From Lautropia sp. (lineage in GTDB: Bacteria; Pseudomonadota; Gammaproteobacteria; Burkholderiales; Burkholderiaceae_E): DNA of 64,000 nucleotides. Both the position numbers and the translations under genes were made by a program. The DNA is taken from assembly GCA_030532895.1 (NCBI GenBank), contig JAUNKF010000001.1:1-64000 (forward strand), given 5' to 3'. Below, in pieces: positions 51,804 through 62,250 of the stretch. The notes below the pieces were generated by a model that did not search any database, was not told where the DNA came from, and was given only the letters and a program-made list of their open reading frames with translations. Numbering within the stretch: the stretch's first letter is position 1; every line of letters begins with the position of its first letter.

Positions 51804-52955
51804 TCAGGTGGCCTTCGGTACCCGCTGCGCAAAATAGTGGTTGTAGGCCATGCGCTGATCAACCCGCGTGTCGTTCTGCCAGCCGACACAACGTTGTGCG
51901 TAGCGTCGCATCGAATCCAGTACCCGGGCGAACATCGGATCCACATTGCTGTGACGTGCGGCCACCCTGTCCCAGCCGGCCAATTGCGCCCTCAGCATCG
52001 ATTCAGGCGTCTTGTAGAAACGAACCCCCTGAAGCTCTCGCATCTCGATGTAATGCATCGAATTGTCGTTGACCCGCTTTCGGGACATGGCAGCCGACAC
52101 GGCCTCCGCCGCCAGATTCACCTTGGTGCGCAACGAAGGGGTCAGCGCCTCATAGCGCGTCCGATTGATCAGCAGCTCGACCTGCTCGGTGCATTGGTGA
52201 AAACTCTGCAACATGCAAACCTTCAGCACCTCCGGCAAGCCCAGCGCACGGTCACTGGAAATGCTGCCGAACTCCACGCCGTCGATCTCGCCCTTGGCCA
52301 AAGCAGGCAGAATCTCCTCGGCCGGCAAGGGAAGAACCGTCGCCCCCATCTCCCGATAGATCTGCGCCCCCATGCCACCGGCACGCATGCGCAGCCCCTC
52401 CAGATCCTCCACCCGGGCCAATGGGCGCTTGAACCAGCCGAAAGCCTGATTCTGCATCGTACCGTACAGAATCGAGTGGACGGCCAGGCCGGCCGACTCA
52501 TACAGCTCGGCCATCAACACATGGCCGCCACCCTGGTCATGCCATGACATCAGTGTCGAACCATCCATGCCGAAGGCTGGCCCCGTCCCCCACAGCCCCA
52601 GCGCCGGCAAGCGATCTGCCTGGCTGCTGGGCAAACGGTGACAAGCATCCAGACGCCCATCGGAGACGGCCTCGGCCAACTGGCTGGACGGCACGACAGA
52701 ACCGGCGGGGAGGATTTCGATCCGCAACTGACCGTCCGTCATCTCGGCGATGGTTCGTGCAAAGGCTTGAAGATAAGCGGCAAAATCATCGTCCAGCGAC
52801 CAGGCAGTCTGACAACGCCAGACGGTTGCCGAGCTGCCAGCCCGATTTTTGCCGGAACGACCCGGTGCGGCAGCCAAGCCAGCCACCGGCGCCAGCCCCG
52901 CCGCAGCCAGCCCAGCCCCTTTCAACCATGAACGACGCCGCCTTGACGGCTTCAA
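51804..52955 (-). CDS. TRAP-type solute-binding protein (DctP family), Tat signal
   Basis: A 383-residue periplasmic binding protein of the DctP family: LRIEILPAGSVVPSSQLAEAV, the conserved arginine region FKRPLARVEDLEGLRMRAGG, and IDGVEFGSISSD. The N-terminus MKPSRRRRSWLKGAG with an Ala-rich hydrophobic stretch is a twin-arginine signal. The TTG at 52955, with AGGA seven bases upstream, gives exactly this signal; upstream GTG codons are alternatives. No TRAP membrane subunits (dctQ, dctM) lie nearby, so its transporter must be elsewhere or it serves a sensory role. Confidence 0.85.
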   Translation of the reverse strand: MKPSRRRRSWLKGAGLAAAGLAPVAGLAAAPGRSGKNRAGSSATVWRCQTAWSLDDDFAAYLQAFARTIAEMTDGQLRIEILPAGSVVPSSQLAEAVSDGRLDACHRLPSSQADRLPALGLWGTGPAFGMDGSTLMSWHDQGGGHVLMAELYESAGLAVHSILYGTMQNQAFGWFKRPLARVEDLEGLRMRAGGMGAQIYREMGATVLPLPAEEILPALAKGEIDGVEFGSISSDRALGLPEVLKVCMLQSFHQCTEQVELLINRTRYEALTPSLRTKVNLAAEAVSAAMSRKRVNDNSMHYIEMRELQGVRFYKTPESMLRAQLAGWDRVAARHSNVDPMFARVLDSMRRYAQRCVGWQNDTRVDQRMAYNHYFAQRVPKAT

Positions 52956-53503
52956 CGACACATCCTGCACACCCACACCCACACTCAAGCACGACCCACC
53001 AAGACCCACCACGCAACAACGCCGACCATGCCCTGCGCTCCCAGGGCCTGAAGCTTGCGTCCATCAGGCACGCAGCACACGGACGAAACCCTGACGCCGA
53101 AGCAGCCTGTCAGGACAGAAACTGAAAAGGCGGCAAACCATCTGGCACCACGCGAGATTTGAAGCCGTCCATGTGAGCACGCAACGATGGCAGATAGCAC
53201 ATGACTCAGCAGCTTGCATGAATGTGTATTCTTTTTGCCACCAAACTTCTACACATCGTCAAAAAGCGATGCCACGGCCCCAAAGCATAAAGCAAAACAC
53301 TCGCCTGATCGCAGCACCTGTGCCAAGCGCCACGCTTCTTGCGCTGAACGCAACACGCGCCACTCGAAACCCTAGCGGAACTGAAAAGGCAGCATGCGAC
53401 ATTCACATCTACTTACATCTCGTATCCATTCTTCACCACCTGGACATGGCCTGCCACACCCGCCCACTACTATCAGGACATCAGCCACCTCCTGTCCAGA
53501 TTC
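52956..53503. other. Intergenic region, AT-richer, no gene recognised
   Basis: A 548-base gap between divergent genes. 53200-53420 is noticeably richer in A+T than the flanks, which fits promoter DNA or foreign sequence. The frames in it lack family signatures and good start sites. No clear promoter or repeat was fixed. Confidence 0.4.
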
Positions 53504-54589
53504 ATGGCTACCTCTTCCATTCCCCATGCATGCTCCGTGTCGCTGCTGATCCTGCTGACCGCCTGCGGTGGCGGGAGTGGCGGCACCCCGGCTCATCAAG
53601 CACCATCACAGCACCAGGTCAGTGCCTCACCCGGTACACCACCTTCAGACCCATTAGGCAACGAAGCATCTGCCCCCTCGGCCGCCACGCCCGCCAACCC
53701 GTCCACCCATACCTCACCCGGAACCAGCACGGCAACGGCCCCCAAGCCAGGTACACAAGGACAGCGGACGCCGTTGTCCGCGGATGGCTTCTCGGGCGGC
53801 GTACTGGCCACGATGCTGGTGCAAAACACCTACCTGACCCAACCTGACCAAGGGCGCCCTCACCCGATCTATTCGCTCTACGGTGCGGTCGCCTGGGACG
53901 CCAAGGCCCAAAAACCGATCAGCCCGGCCAATGCGCCGAACGCCTTCGGTTATCAATATCTGTCGACCGAGGCTCAGCCCCCCATCCAGCCCGCAGCCTT
54001 CCACTCGGCCTCGTTCATCACGAATTTCGACGACCACCCGGCGTTCGGGCGCTTTACCGACCTGCGAACGCAGTTGTCGCTAAAACCGGAACTTGAACGC
54101 GATCCCAATCCGGCCAGCCTCTTCCTCTTCACCGATGCCGCCATCGAGGCCGTGCTGCAGAGGAACGCGAGCATTCTCGAATTGGGCAAGGCGGCCGACG
54201 TGATGGCCCAGGTTCGCGCCTCGTCCGAACATGACACCAACGACCTGCCGTTGCGCCAAACCTACACACTCTCTTCCCCCTCTGCTCCGCTGGTGCTGAA
54301 AAACAACGACATGTTCAAGTTTGGCCACGTTTTGCGTCAGTGGCGTCAGGGGACGGGGCAAGTGTTGCAATTGATCGTGCTTCGGGGACAGCAGGCTGGG
54401 CAAATTCGTTTGTGCCTGAATTATCAGCTGCCCGAAGCCCGTCGCCTTCATTGCAGTCTCTGGCGGCTGCCCAAAGGGTGGCAATTTGGCAGACCGCTCA
54501 CCTATGAAGGCATTCATCTGCAGGATGACCGATCGGTGCACCCCGGCGGCAAAGGCAAGGCTGACTGGCAGACGCCGGCTCGTCGCTGA
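53504..54589 (+). CDS. Lipoprotein of unknown function (paralogue 1)
   Basis: A 361-residue predicted lipoprotein: signal peptide with lipobox LLTAC, lipidated Cys 21, then a Gly/Ser/Pro/Thr-rich tether to about residue 92. A motif GFSGGVLATML (95-105) and a C-terminal domain (about 271-343: FGHVLRQW, LCLNYQLP, LHCSLW, PLTYEG) recur in the next gene, 54903-56459. Two Cys (304 and 317) in the domain may form a disulphide. No known family recognised. The central part (110-265) is not shared. Probably anchored in the outer membrane. A terminator-like hairpin follows. Confidence 0.8.
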   Translation: MATSSIPHACSVSLLILLTACGGGSGGTPAHQAPSQHQVSASPGTPPSDPLGNEASAPSAATPANPSTHTSPGTSTATAPKPGTQGQRTPLSADGFSGGVLATMLVQNTYLTQPDQGRPHPIYSLYGAVAWDAKAQKPISPANAPNAFGYQYLSTEAQPPIQPAAFHSASFITNFDDHPAFGRFTDLRTQLSLKPELERDPNPASLFLFTDAAIEAVLQRNASILELGKAADVMAQVRASSEHDTNDLPLRQTYTLSSPSAPLVLKNNDMFKFGHVLRQWRQGTGQVLQLIVLRGQQAGQIRLCLNYQLPEARRLHCSLWRLPKGWQFGRPLTYEGIHLQDDRSVHPGGKGKADWQTPARR

Positions 54590-54629
54590 ATCAGACGGGC
54601 CGGAGCGGGTCGGCGACGCGGTGCCGCCC

Positions 54630-54645
54630 GCCCCGAAGGGCTTTT
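54630..54645 (+). terminator. Likely intrinsic terminator of lipoprotein 1
   Basis: GCCC-CGAA-GGGC followed by TTTT, about 40 bases after the stop. The stem is short but the CGAA tetraloop is stable. Confidence 0.45.
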
Positions 54646-54659
54646 GCGGGGACGATCAG

Positions 54660-54814
54660 TTCATGACACGCGCTGGACACACGCCAGCGTCGCTCGAACC
54701 CAACAGCCGTGTATCAAGAATGGTTGCGCCAACCGTTCAGTCGTTGTCCGTTGCACGTTTATCGATAAACTCTGGCTTTCAACGCTCCGGGCCTTGTCCA
54801 GAGCGTGTCTTGTA
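54660..54814. mobile_element. MITE-like segment bounded by inverted 15-mers
   Basis: The left end (54660-54674, reverse of AGCGCGTGTCATGAA) and right end (54800-54814, AGAGCGTGTCTTGTA) are inverted copies; with flanks, GACACGCGCTGGAC and GTCCAGAGCGTGTC pair at 13 of 14 positions. Inside are two further palindromes: GGTTG-cgc-CAACC (54722-54734) and the perfect 14-mer GTTTATCGATAAAC (54757-54770). It has no coding capacity of note. It fills most of the gap between the two lipoprotein genes. Confidence 0.45.
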
Positions 54815-54902
54815 CGGATTCGGGCCCCAATCAACCCGTTCGAGCCTGTACGACACGCGCCCAAAACCGCCGACGGAGCCATATGGATGGAAGCCAGAGA
54901 AC

Positions 54903-56459
54903 ATGTTGACACCAAACAATAAGACTCAGATCAGTGCTGCCGTGCTCATCCTGTTGGCCGGCTGTGGCGGCGGCGGCGGCGGTGGTTCCGACCGTGCTGT
55001 GTCGAGCAGCCCGGCCGCACCCGGTTCGACCACGATCAATGCCAACGTCAGTACCGGCGCCACAGCCACGGCAGGTGCTGGCAGTGATGCCTCGACCGTA
55101 GGCGGCACGACGCCATCCACAGCAACCTCGACCGGCCCCTCGGGCGATACGGCCAACGCCACGCTGACACCGGCCGAACGATCACGCGCCGAAGCTGAAG
55201 CACGCGCCCGCGAGCAGGCGGCTGCCGAAGCACGCGCCAAGGCCGAAGCCGAGGCACGCAACCGTGCACTCGCCGAAGCCCAGGCCAAAGCCAAGGCCGA
55301 GGCCGACGCCCGCGCCCGTGCCGCGGCCGCTGCCGAGGAACAGGCCAAAGCAGAAGCCGACAAACGTGCGCGCGCCGCTGCTGAAGAGCAGGCCAGACAG
55401 GCGCAGGAAGCAGCCAAACGTGCCCGTGAGGAGGCTGAACGTCAGGCAGCAGCTGCTGCTGAAGCGGCCGAAAAGGAACGTGCCCAGGAAGAGGCTCGCA
55501 AGCAGGCGGCCGCCGAAGCCGCAGCCAAAGCTAAAGCCGATGCCGAGGCCGAAGCAGAGGCCAAGATGAAGGCTGAAGCCGAGGCGAAGAAGGCCGAGGA
55601 AGAAAAGATCCAGGCCAACAAGCAAGCCGACGAGGCTGCCAAGGCTCAGGACAAGGCCGAAGCAGACGCCAAGAAGGCAGAAGCGCAAAAGAACGAAGCC
55701 AACCAGAAAGCCGACAGCGCGGCCCAACAGAACGGCATCCGGGATACCGAGCTGGAGGGCCAACTGCGCAATCAGCCGCCCAAGGCCACCGCGCCGATCG
55801 ACACCGCCGGCATCAGCGGCGACGTGCTGGCCACCATGCTCGATCAGGTCGCAGCCGGCGGCATGGCCGGTGCGCCCGCTTCGGTGACCCAGGCCAAACC
55901 ACAAGATGGTGCGCCGGATGTCGTGATCAATGCCCTCCAGGCACCGGATCGCGATTACCTGAACTCGACCGGTACCAGCAACTACAAGGAAGCGAGCGGT
56001 TCATACACCTACCGCACCAGCACGATGCCAGGTGGCGGCACGGCCCAGTTCACCACCACACACCTGGGCATGCAGGTGACATCCAGCGACGCAGCGGTGT
56101 CATTGCCAGGCAGCATCACCGTCGCCACGGGCAGCCAGCAGCTGGCTGATGGCCAGACGCTTGCGGGTGGTGCCATCACCTTGCCCCGCGGTGAGCGTCA
56201 GGATTTCGGGCACGTCGTGCGTGAATGGAAGCATGGTCAAGACATTGTCCAGCTGATGCTGCGCACGGATGACGGGCCCAACAAAGCACAAATGTGCTGG
56301 AACTACACGCTGCCCACCGTCGGTATCAACCGCCTGCAATGCAATCACTGGGAAGTGCCGGCCGACTGGAAGCGTGGTGAGCCCCTGCACTTCCGAGGGG
56401 TGACGATCACCGAGAAGAAAGACGACGGCAACCAGTACATCTGGCAAAGCGAACCCTGA
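54903..56459 (+). CDS. Lipoprotein with TolA-like stalk (paralogue 2)
   Basis: A 518-residue predicted lipoprotein: lipobox LLAGC with Cys 21, a Gly/Ser/Thr tether to about 90, then about 200 residues (91-290) almost entirely Ala, Glu, Lys, Arg and Gln, a long helical or coiled-coil stalk like that of TolA. The motif GISGDVLATML (303-313) and a C-terminal domain (433-505: FGHVVREW, MCWNYTLP, LQCNHW, PLHFRG) match paralogue 1, with Cys 465 and 480. No known family recognised. ATG 54903 starts the signal peptide; the frame is open upstream, without signal features. Likely spans the periplasm or projects outward. Confidence 0.82.
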   Translation: MLTPNNKTQISAAVLILLAGCGGGGGGGSDRAVSSSPAAPGSTTINANVSTGATATAGAGSDASTVGGTTPSTATSTGPSGDTANATLTPAERSRAEAEARAREQAAAEARAKAEAEARNRALAEAQAKAKAEADARARAAAAAEEQAKAEADKRARAAAEEQARQAQEAAKRAREEAERQAAAAAEAAEKERAQEEARKQAAAEAAAKAKADAEAEAEAKMKAEAEAKKAEEEKIQANKQADEAAKAQDKAEADAKKAEAQKNEANQKADSAAQQNGIRDTELEGQLRNQPPKATAPIDTAGISGDVLATMLDQVAAGGMAGAPASVTQAKPQDGAPDVVINALQAPDRDYLNSTGTSNYKEASGSYTYRTSTMPGGGTAQFTTTHLGMQVTSSDAAVSLPGSITVATGSQQLADGQTLAGGAITLPRGERQDFGHVVREWKHGQDIVQLMLRTDDGPNKAQMCWNYTLPTVGINRLQCNHWEVPADWKRGEPLHFRGVTITEKKDDGNQYIWQSEP

Positions 56460-56488
56460 AGGCAGATCGGCCACCAAAGCAGGGTGAG

Positions 56489-56574
56489 CAGCGGCTGGGC
56501 GGCTGCCCACCTGCCCAGCTGCCGCTGCAATCGGCCACGGCAAGAGGCCCATCTGACACACCACGGATGGGCCT
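56489..56574 (+). terminator. Two tandem hairpins after lipoprotein 2
   Basis: The first pairs CAGCGGC (56489-56495) with GCCGCTG (56521-56527), extended inside by TGGGC/GCCCA. The second pairs AGGCCCATC (56545-56553) with GATGGGCCT (56566-56574). Neither has a good U-run. They lie between convergent genes, so could act as a shared transcript end. Confidence 0.4.
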
Positions 56575-56657
56575 TGGCATGATCAGATCCATTCAGATCA
56601 GACCGGTCTTGCCCTATTGCAGTTGACCGTTCAGAACCATCCGCCTCAGGCAGGCGC

Positions 56658-57113
56658 TCAGTAAGCCATCGCCAAAGGCCGCCAGTCGGTCGGCAGCATC
56701 ATCAACTCGTCATCTTCGGGAATGGCGCGGCCATCGGGCAGCCAGATTTTGCCGTGGCTGTCATATACCACCAGGCCACAAGCCCTATGGTGGTCGACGA
56801 GCAACGGCAGCAGCTCATCATAGGTGCCATCCTCCGGCACTTCGATCACCGCACGTCGAGCCGCCAGCGTCGACAGCTCCATCTCGATATCCTGATAGCA
56901 GGCCACAAAGCGATCGGAGTAACCCGGGGATTGCGTCGCCTCGAACAGATGGGCTGCCAACCTCAAAAAGACCTCGCCGGAAGCACCAGCCGGTGGCGGC
57001 TGATCCTGCCAGGTGTTGACCAGCGTCTGTGCCTCATCCAGCGAGGCGGGCAACATGGTGTGCGGGCGCTCGAAATGCGCCGGGCACCAGATATAGACAG
57101 GCAAGGCAGACAT
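56658..57113 (-). CDS. Unknown acidic protein, 151 residues
   Basis: No family recognised. The protein is soluble-looking and acidic, with a tryptophan/cysteine/histidine start (VYIWCPAHFERPHTML) and a tail rich in Asp and Glu (GKIWLPDGRAIPEDDELMML). GAGGAAA lies five bases before the ATG at 57113, and codon use matches the neighbours, so it is probably real. It stands alone between the lipoprotein pair and tRNA-Ser. The size and charge would suit an immunity or inhibitor protein, but that is only a guess. Confidence 0.7.
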   Translation of the reverse strand: MSALPVYIWCPAHFERPHTMLPASLDEAQTLVNTWQDQPPPAGASGEVFLRLAAHLFEATQSPGYSDRFVACYQDIEMELSTLAARRAVIEVPEDGTYDELLPLLVDHHRACGLVVYDSHGKIWLPDGRAIPEDDELMMLPTDWRPLAMAY

Positions 57114-57453
57114 GCTTTCCTCACGGCCCAGTCGAACATCAAAACCGCAGCTTAAAACGACTGCTGCATTGCAACACAGTTCGAGCAGACGAACGCACCA
57201 CAGTCCCTGCCAAAGGGACTGGGACTGGGTCAGGCGTCAGGGCGGCCAGGAAACATCGAAGTAGCGCGTGTGCACGGCCAGCGGGGCCTTCGTGCGGACG
57301 AACAAGGCATGAGCGTGCCAAAGGCAACAAAAAACCCAGGGCACGAATGGGTGCACTGGGCTATCGGGGATGCTCAAGGATGGCAGGTGAAGCGTCAGAC
57401 AGAGACACCTGAACGGGAATTGCACCTCAACTCAACGAGCCATCAGCAGGAGG
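57114..57453. other. Intergenic region downstream of tRNA-Ser
   Basis: 340 bases without a recognised gene. It contains the tRNA terminator at 57329-57360; nothing else was supported. Short frames here look accidental. Confidence 0.5.
57329..57360 (-). terminator. Intrinsic terminator of tRNA-Ser
   Basis: On the minus strand, CCCAG-t-GCAC pairs with GTGC-c-CTGGG around a 6-base loop and runs into six T. It lies about 95 bases after the tRNA 3' end. Confidence 0.65.
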
Positions 57454-57544
57454 TGGCGGAGAGAGGGGGATTCGAACCCCCGAAGGGCTATTAACCCTTA
57501 CACGCTTTCCAGGCGTGCGACTTAAACCACTCATCCATCTCTCC
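57454..57544 (-). tRNA. tRNA-Ser (anticodon GGA)
   Basis: A 91-base class II tRNA read on the minus strand. The 7-bp acceptor stem GGAGAGA/TCTCTCC, discriminator G and encoded CCA, D-arm, anticodon loop CTGGAAA with GGA, a long variable arm (AAGGGTTAATAGCCCTT), and T-arm GGGGGTTCGAATCCCCC are all visible. It reads UCC/UCU serine codons. Confidence 0.97.
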
Positions 57545-57554
57545 GAAGCCTGAC

Positions 57555-57585
57555 AGTATAGCAAAAAACTGCCCACTGGCGTCAA
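57555..57585 (-). promoter_or_regulatory. Promoter of tRNA-Ser
   Basis: Minus-strand TTGACG (57580-57585) and extended -10 TGCTATACT (hexamer 57555-57560) lie just upstream of the tRNA. The 19-base spacing is long, but the extended -10 may compensate. Confidence 0.55.
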
Positions 57586-57648
57586 TGCCTCAGCCATCTG
57601 TTGCGGGCAGCACGTCGCGACCAGCCCCCAAGACGCCTTCAGCTTCTG

Positions 57649-57689
57649 AAAAAGAAAAGCTTCAGGGGCGAACCTGCCACCCCCGAAGC
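57649..57689 (-). terminator. Intrinsic terminator of acsA
   Basis: On the minus strand GCTTC-GGGG pairs with CCCC-t-GAAGC around a 12-base loop, followed by TTTTCTTTTT. It lies about 115 bases after the acsA stop and before the tRNA promoter. Confidence 0.75.
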
Positions 57690-57802
57690 CTTCTTCCCAA
57701 GCCGGATAAACCGGCCCCTACACTACCCAGCGACAGCCCCGCTGCACGTACATGAGGGGCTCAAGCCGGTCATGGGCGGGTTGCACACCTCTGTCAACGG
57801 GT

Positions 57803-59791
<1,989 letters not shown>

Positions 59792-59974
59792 GTTGATCTC
59801 CTTACTTTGGCTGATTCATATGCCACGGGCACGACCGGTCTGATGGATCAAACGCGAACGAAGCACCAACCAGAAAAACAGCTTCCTGACGGGACTGAAA
59901 ACATGACATCGACGACATGATTGTCTGCCCCTCCCTGTGCGCACCCCCCAACGCTCAATTTAAAACCAATCCCA

Positions 59975-60010
59975 ACCCTTGCACGGTCATGGATATCCCT
60001 AGGCAAGGGT
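59975..60010 (-). terminator. Possible terminator of the HbpS-like gene
   Basis: ACCCTTGC and GCAAGGGT arms (8 bp) with a 20-base loop, followed on the minus strand by a T-rich stretch including TTTT. The large loop makes it uncertain. Confidence 0.35.
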
Positions 60011-60025
60011 CAGGACAAACCCTGC

Positions 60026-60439
60026 TCAGGCGCGTGCCGCGAGCGCTGCCACGCCAGCCTCGGCCACTTCGAGATCTTCCTGGGGCTTCACGCCCGAGAC
60101 GCCGACGGCACCGACCATCTGACCATCGATCACCACCGGAACCCCACCCTCCAACGTGCCTTTCAGCACGTCGACGCAGAGGAAGGCCGTCCGGCCATCG
60201 TTGATCATCTTTTCATAAGCACCGCTGCCACGCTGACCCAGCGCAGCCGTGCGCGCCTTTTCCGGCGCGATGTACGAAGCCACCGGCGCGCAACCATCCA
60301 TCCGGCGCAGGGCAAGCACATGTCCGCCGGCATCCACGACGGCCACCGTCACGGCCCAGCCTTTCTCGGCAGCCTTGGCGATGGCGGCCTCGATGGCAGC
60401 ATCGGCATCAGCCAGTTCAAGCATCAGTGTCGATTTCAT
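60026..60439 (-). CDS. GlcG/HbpS-family protein
   Basis: A 137-residue protein of the GlcG/HbpS family (haem-binding-type alpha/beta fold). Family motifs: VTVAVVDAGGHVLALRRMDG, APVASYIAPEKARTAA, and the glycine-rich GGVPVVIDGQMVGAVGVSG. Function in bacteria is poorly defined; Streptomyces HbpS binds haem. GGAGAAAG lies just before the ATG. It is 60 bases downstream of the MFS gene on the same strand, so probably co-transcribed. Confidence 0.9.
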   Translation of the reverse strand: MKSTLMLELADADAAIEAAIAKAAEKGWAVTVAVVDAGGHVLALRRMDGCAPVASYIAPEKARTAALGQRGSGAYEKMINDGRTAFLCVDVLKGTLEGGVPVVIDGQMVGAVGVSGVKPQEDLEVAEAGVAALAARA

Positions 60440-60499
60440 GTTTTCTTTCTCCTCTATTCAGATTCACGATCGATTGACCCACACATGGTTGGTCATGCC

Positions 60500-61801
60500 C
60501 TAAACAACGCCCCCTTCTCTGGCACGCTGCATGCCCCGCGCCGGATCGACGAACATCATCAGCACCAGCGCCGCCACAAAGAACACACCCGTGCCCAGCA
60601 AGGCCAGCCGATGGTTGCCCGCAGACAGCCAGCTGATGCCGCCATAAGTGAGCGGGCCGACGATGGCCGCACACCGGGTGGCAAAAGCCCACAGGCCAAA
60701 GAACTCGCCCAAGCGATGCGTGGGAGCCAGTGCTGCCGTCAACGCGCGGCCAGCCGACTGGCTGGTGCCCATGCAGATGCCGGCCAGTGCCGCAGCCGCC
60801 CAGAACGCCGACCGGCTCGACGTGCTGACGGCCAACACCACCACACCGATCCAGCCCAGCAGCGTGAGCGCCAAGGCTATTTTATGACCGAGCCGATCCT
60901 CGGCATAACCGAAGAGGAAGGAGCCCAGCGCGGCAGCGATGTTGACGACGAAAAACAGCATCATCGTCTCGGCCGGCTCAAACTGCATCACCTGATCGGC
61001 ATAAACGGCGGTGATGGTGATGACCACGAACACACCGGCGTAAAAGAAAAAGCCCACCACCAGAAAGCGCCGAAAATCGCTGAATTCGCGGATTCTCAGC
61101 CAGGCAAGCCGCCAGTCGGTGAAGGACTGAATCGCCATGCAGGGTTCCTGCGGCACGGGAACCGCGCGATCCTTCACCCAGATGAACATCGGCAGTGCGG
61201 CCACCGCATAGACGGCGGCCGTGATCAGCATCGTGCCCGGCACGAAGTCGGCCGCCCCACCGCCTTGCCCCTGCACCCAGCCCACCCAGGCCAGCGACAG
61301 GCCTAAAGTCAGCATGCCGCCCACATAACCAAAGCTCCAGCCCCACCCCGAGACGCGCCCCAGGGCTTCAGGACGCGCCAGCTCGGGCAGATACGCGGCA
61401 CACAGCGTTTCGCCCAGCGAAAAGCAGTAGTTGGAGACGATGATCAGGACACTTGCCAGCACCAGATGCCCCGCCCCCACCCAGTAAAGTCCCACGATGC
61501 AGCAGACGCACAACAGCGTGGCGCCCAACAGCCAGCGCTTTCGAGAAGCACGGGCATCGATGCGCGCACCGATGGTGGGCAGGCTCAGCATGACGGCAGC
61601 GTTTGAAACCCCCAGAATGAAGGTCCAGAGGAAGGTGGCCCAATCTGCGTTGCCCGCCACATGGCCCACGAAATACGCGCTGAAAACCGCCGTGAGCACC
61701 ACCGTGGTGTAACCGGAATTGGCGAAATCATAGGCCGCCCAGGCCAGCACCTCGCGCCGGCTCACCCCATCCTGCAAGGCCCGCAGATCGAAAAGACTCA
61801 T
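60500..61801 (-). CDS. MFS transporter, UMF1/Atg22-like
   Basis: A 433-residue membrane protein with 12 hydrophobic segments. The start EVLAWAAYDFANSGYTTVVLTAVFSAYF and the middle motif GWSFGYVGGMLTLGL are typical of the UMF1 family (related to yeast vacuolar effluxer Atg22, thought to export amino acids). The substrate here is unknown. A fragment of its coding sequence (61502-61548) recurs at 62823-62869. Confidence 0.9.
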   Translation of the reverse strand: MSLFDLRALQDGVSRREVLAWAAYDFANSGYTTVVLTAVFSAYFVGHVAGNADWATFLWTFILGVSNAAVMLSLPTIGARIDARASRKRWLLGATLLCVCCIVGLYWVGAGHLVLASVLIIVSNYCFSLGETLCAAYLPELARPEALGRVSGWGWSFGYVGGMLTLGLSLAWVGWVQGQGGGAADFVPGTMLITAAVYAVAALPMFIWVKDRAVPVPQEPCMAIQSFTDWRLAWLRIREFSDFRRFLVVGFFFYAGVFVVITITAVYADQVMQFEPAETMMLFFVVNIAAALGSFLFGYAEDRLGHKIALALTLLGWIGVVVLAVSTSSRSAFWAAAALAGICMGTSQSAGRALTAALAPTHRLGEFFGLWAFATRCAAIVGPLTYGGISWLSAGNHRLALLGTGVFFVAALVLMMFVDPARGMQRAREGGVV

Positions 61802-62250
61802 GCCACGCTCACTCCCTTTCTCCGGCCGTTGGCGGGCCTGTTGTCGCCATGATGGCGAAGCCTCTTATATCATCGGGGCACGGCAGCCCTCGGGGGCACT
61901 GCCAACGTTCGGCCCCAACGAGCATCCTTCAGGCTGCTGCCCTGCACGCCGCGCCCCCTGTGCCCGCGATCGTACCCTATCCCGCACGGCAGCTGGGGCG
62001 GCAGGTATCGCAAGGGTTCATGTCAGGTGCAAACCGGCACGATGCAAGTACCTAGAGCGTGTTATGAACGTATTCGTCCCCGCGGACGCCGCATCCTCGG
62101 CACAGACGCATGCCTGGCTCGCCAGCGTGGCCGCGCCATCGGCATTCGCCCGACCCCGAACAGCCTGAACGAACAGCCTGAGAGCGTGTCATGAAGGCGC
62201 CCGTTGCCACACCGATGTCCCTGTTGCCTTTTTGTTTCCCCTGTTGATCG
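61802..62250. other. Divergent intergenic region with dispersed 15-mers
   Basis: 449 bases between the MFS and NlpC genes. It carries two direct copies of AGAGCGTGTYATGAA (62054-62068 and 62181-62195) 127 bases apart, and a tandem GAACAGCCTGA pair just before the second. Short frames begin at the ATG inside each copy (34 and 18 codons); neither has known homology. Confidence 0.5.
62054..62195 (+). repeat. Pair of dispersed 15-mers (AGAGCGTGTYATGAA)
   Basis: Copies at 62054-62068 (T in position 10) and 62181-62195 (C in position 10) are otherwise identical and in the same orientation. They match the three copies at 51.4 and 54.7-54.8 kb. Confidence 0.65.

Noticed and set aside
54486-54902. 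Earlier start for lipoprotein 2
   Set aside because: The extra 139 residues overlap lipoprotein 1 and would bury the lipobox signal peptide inside the protein.
55190-55720. CRISPR-like or satellite repeat at the stalk region
   Set aside because: The repetition is at the codon level of an Ala/Glu/Lys-rich protein, without constant repeat units or spacers.
55182-55904. A 240-codon Leu/Gly/Phe-rich frame opposite the stalk region
   Set aside because: Its hydrophobic repeats are the complement of Ala/Glu/Lys codons; not a membrane protein gene.
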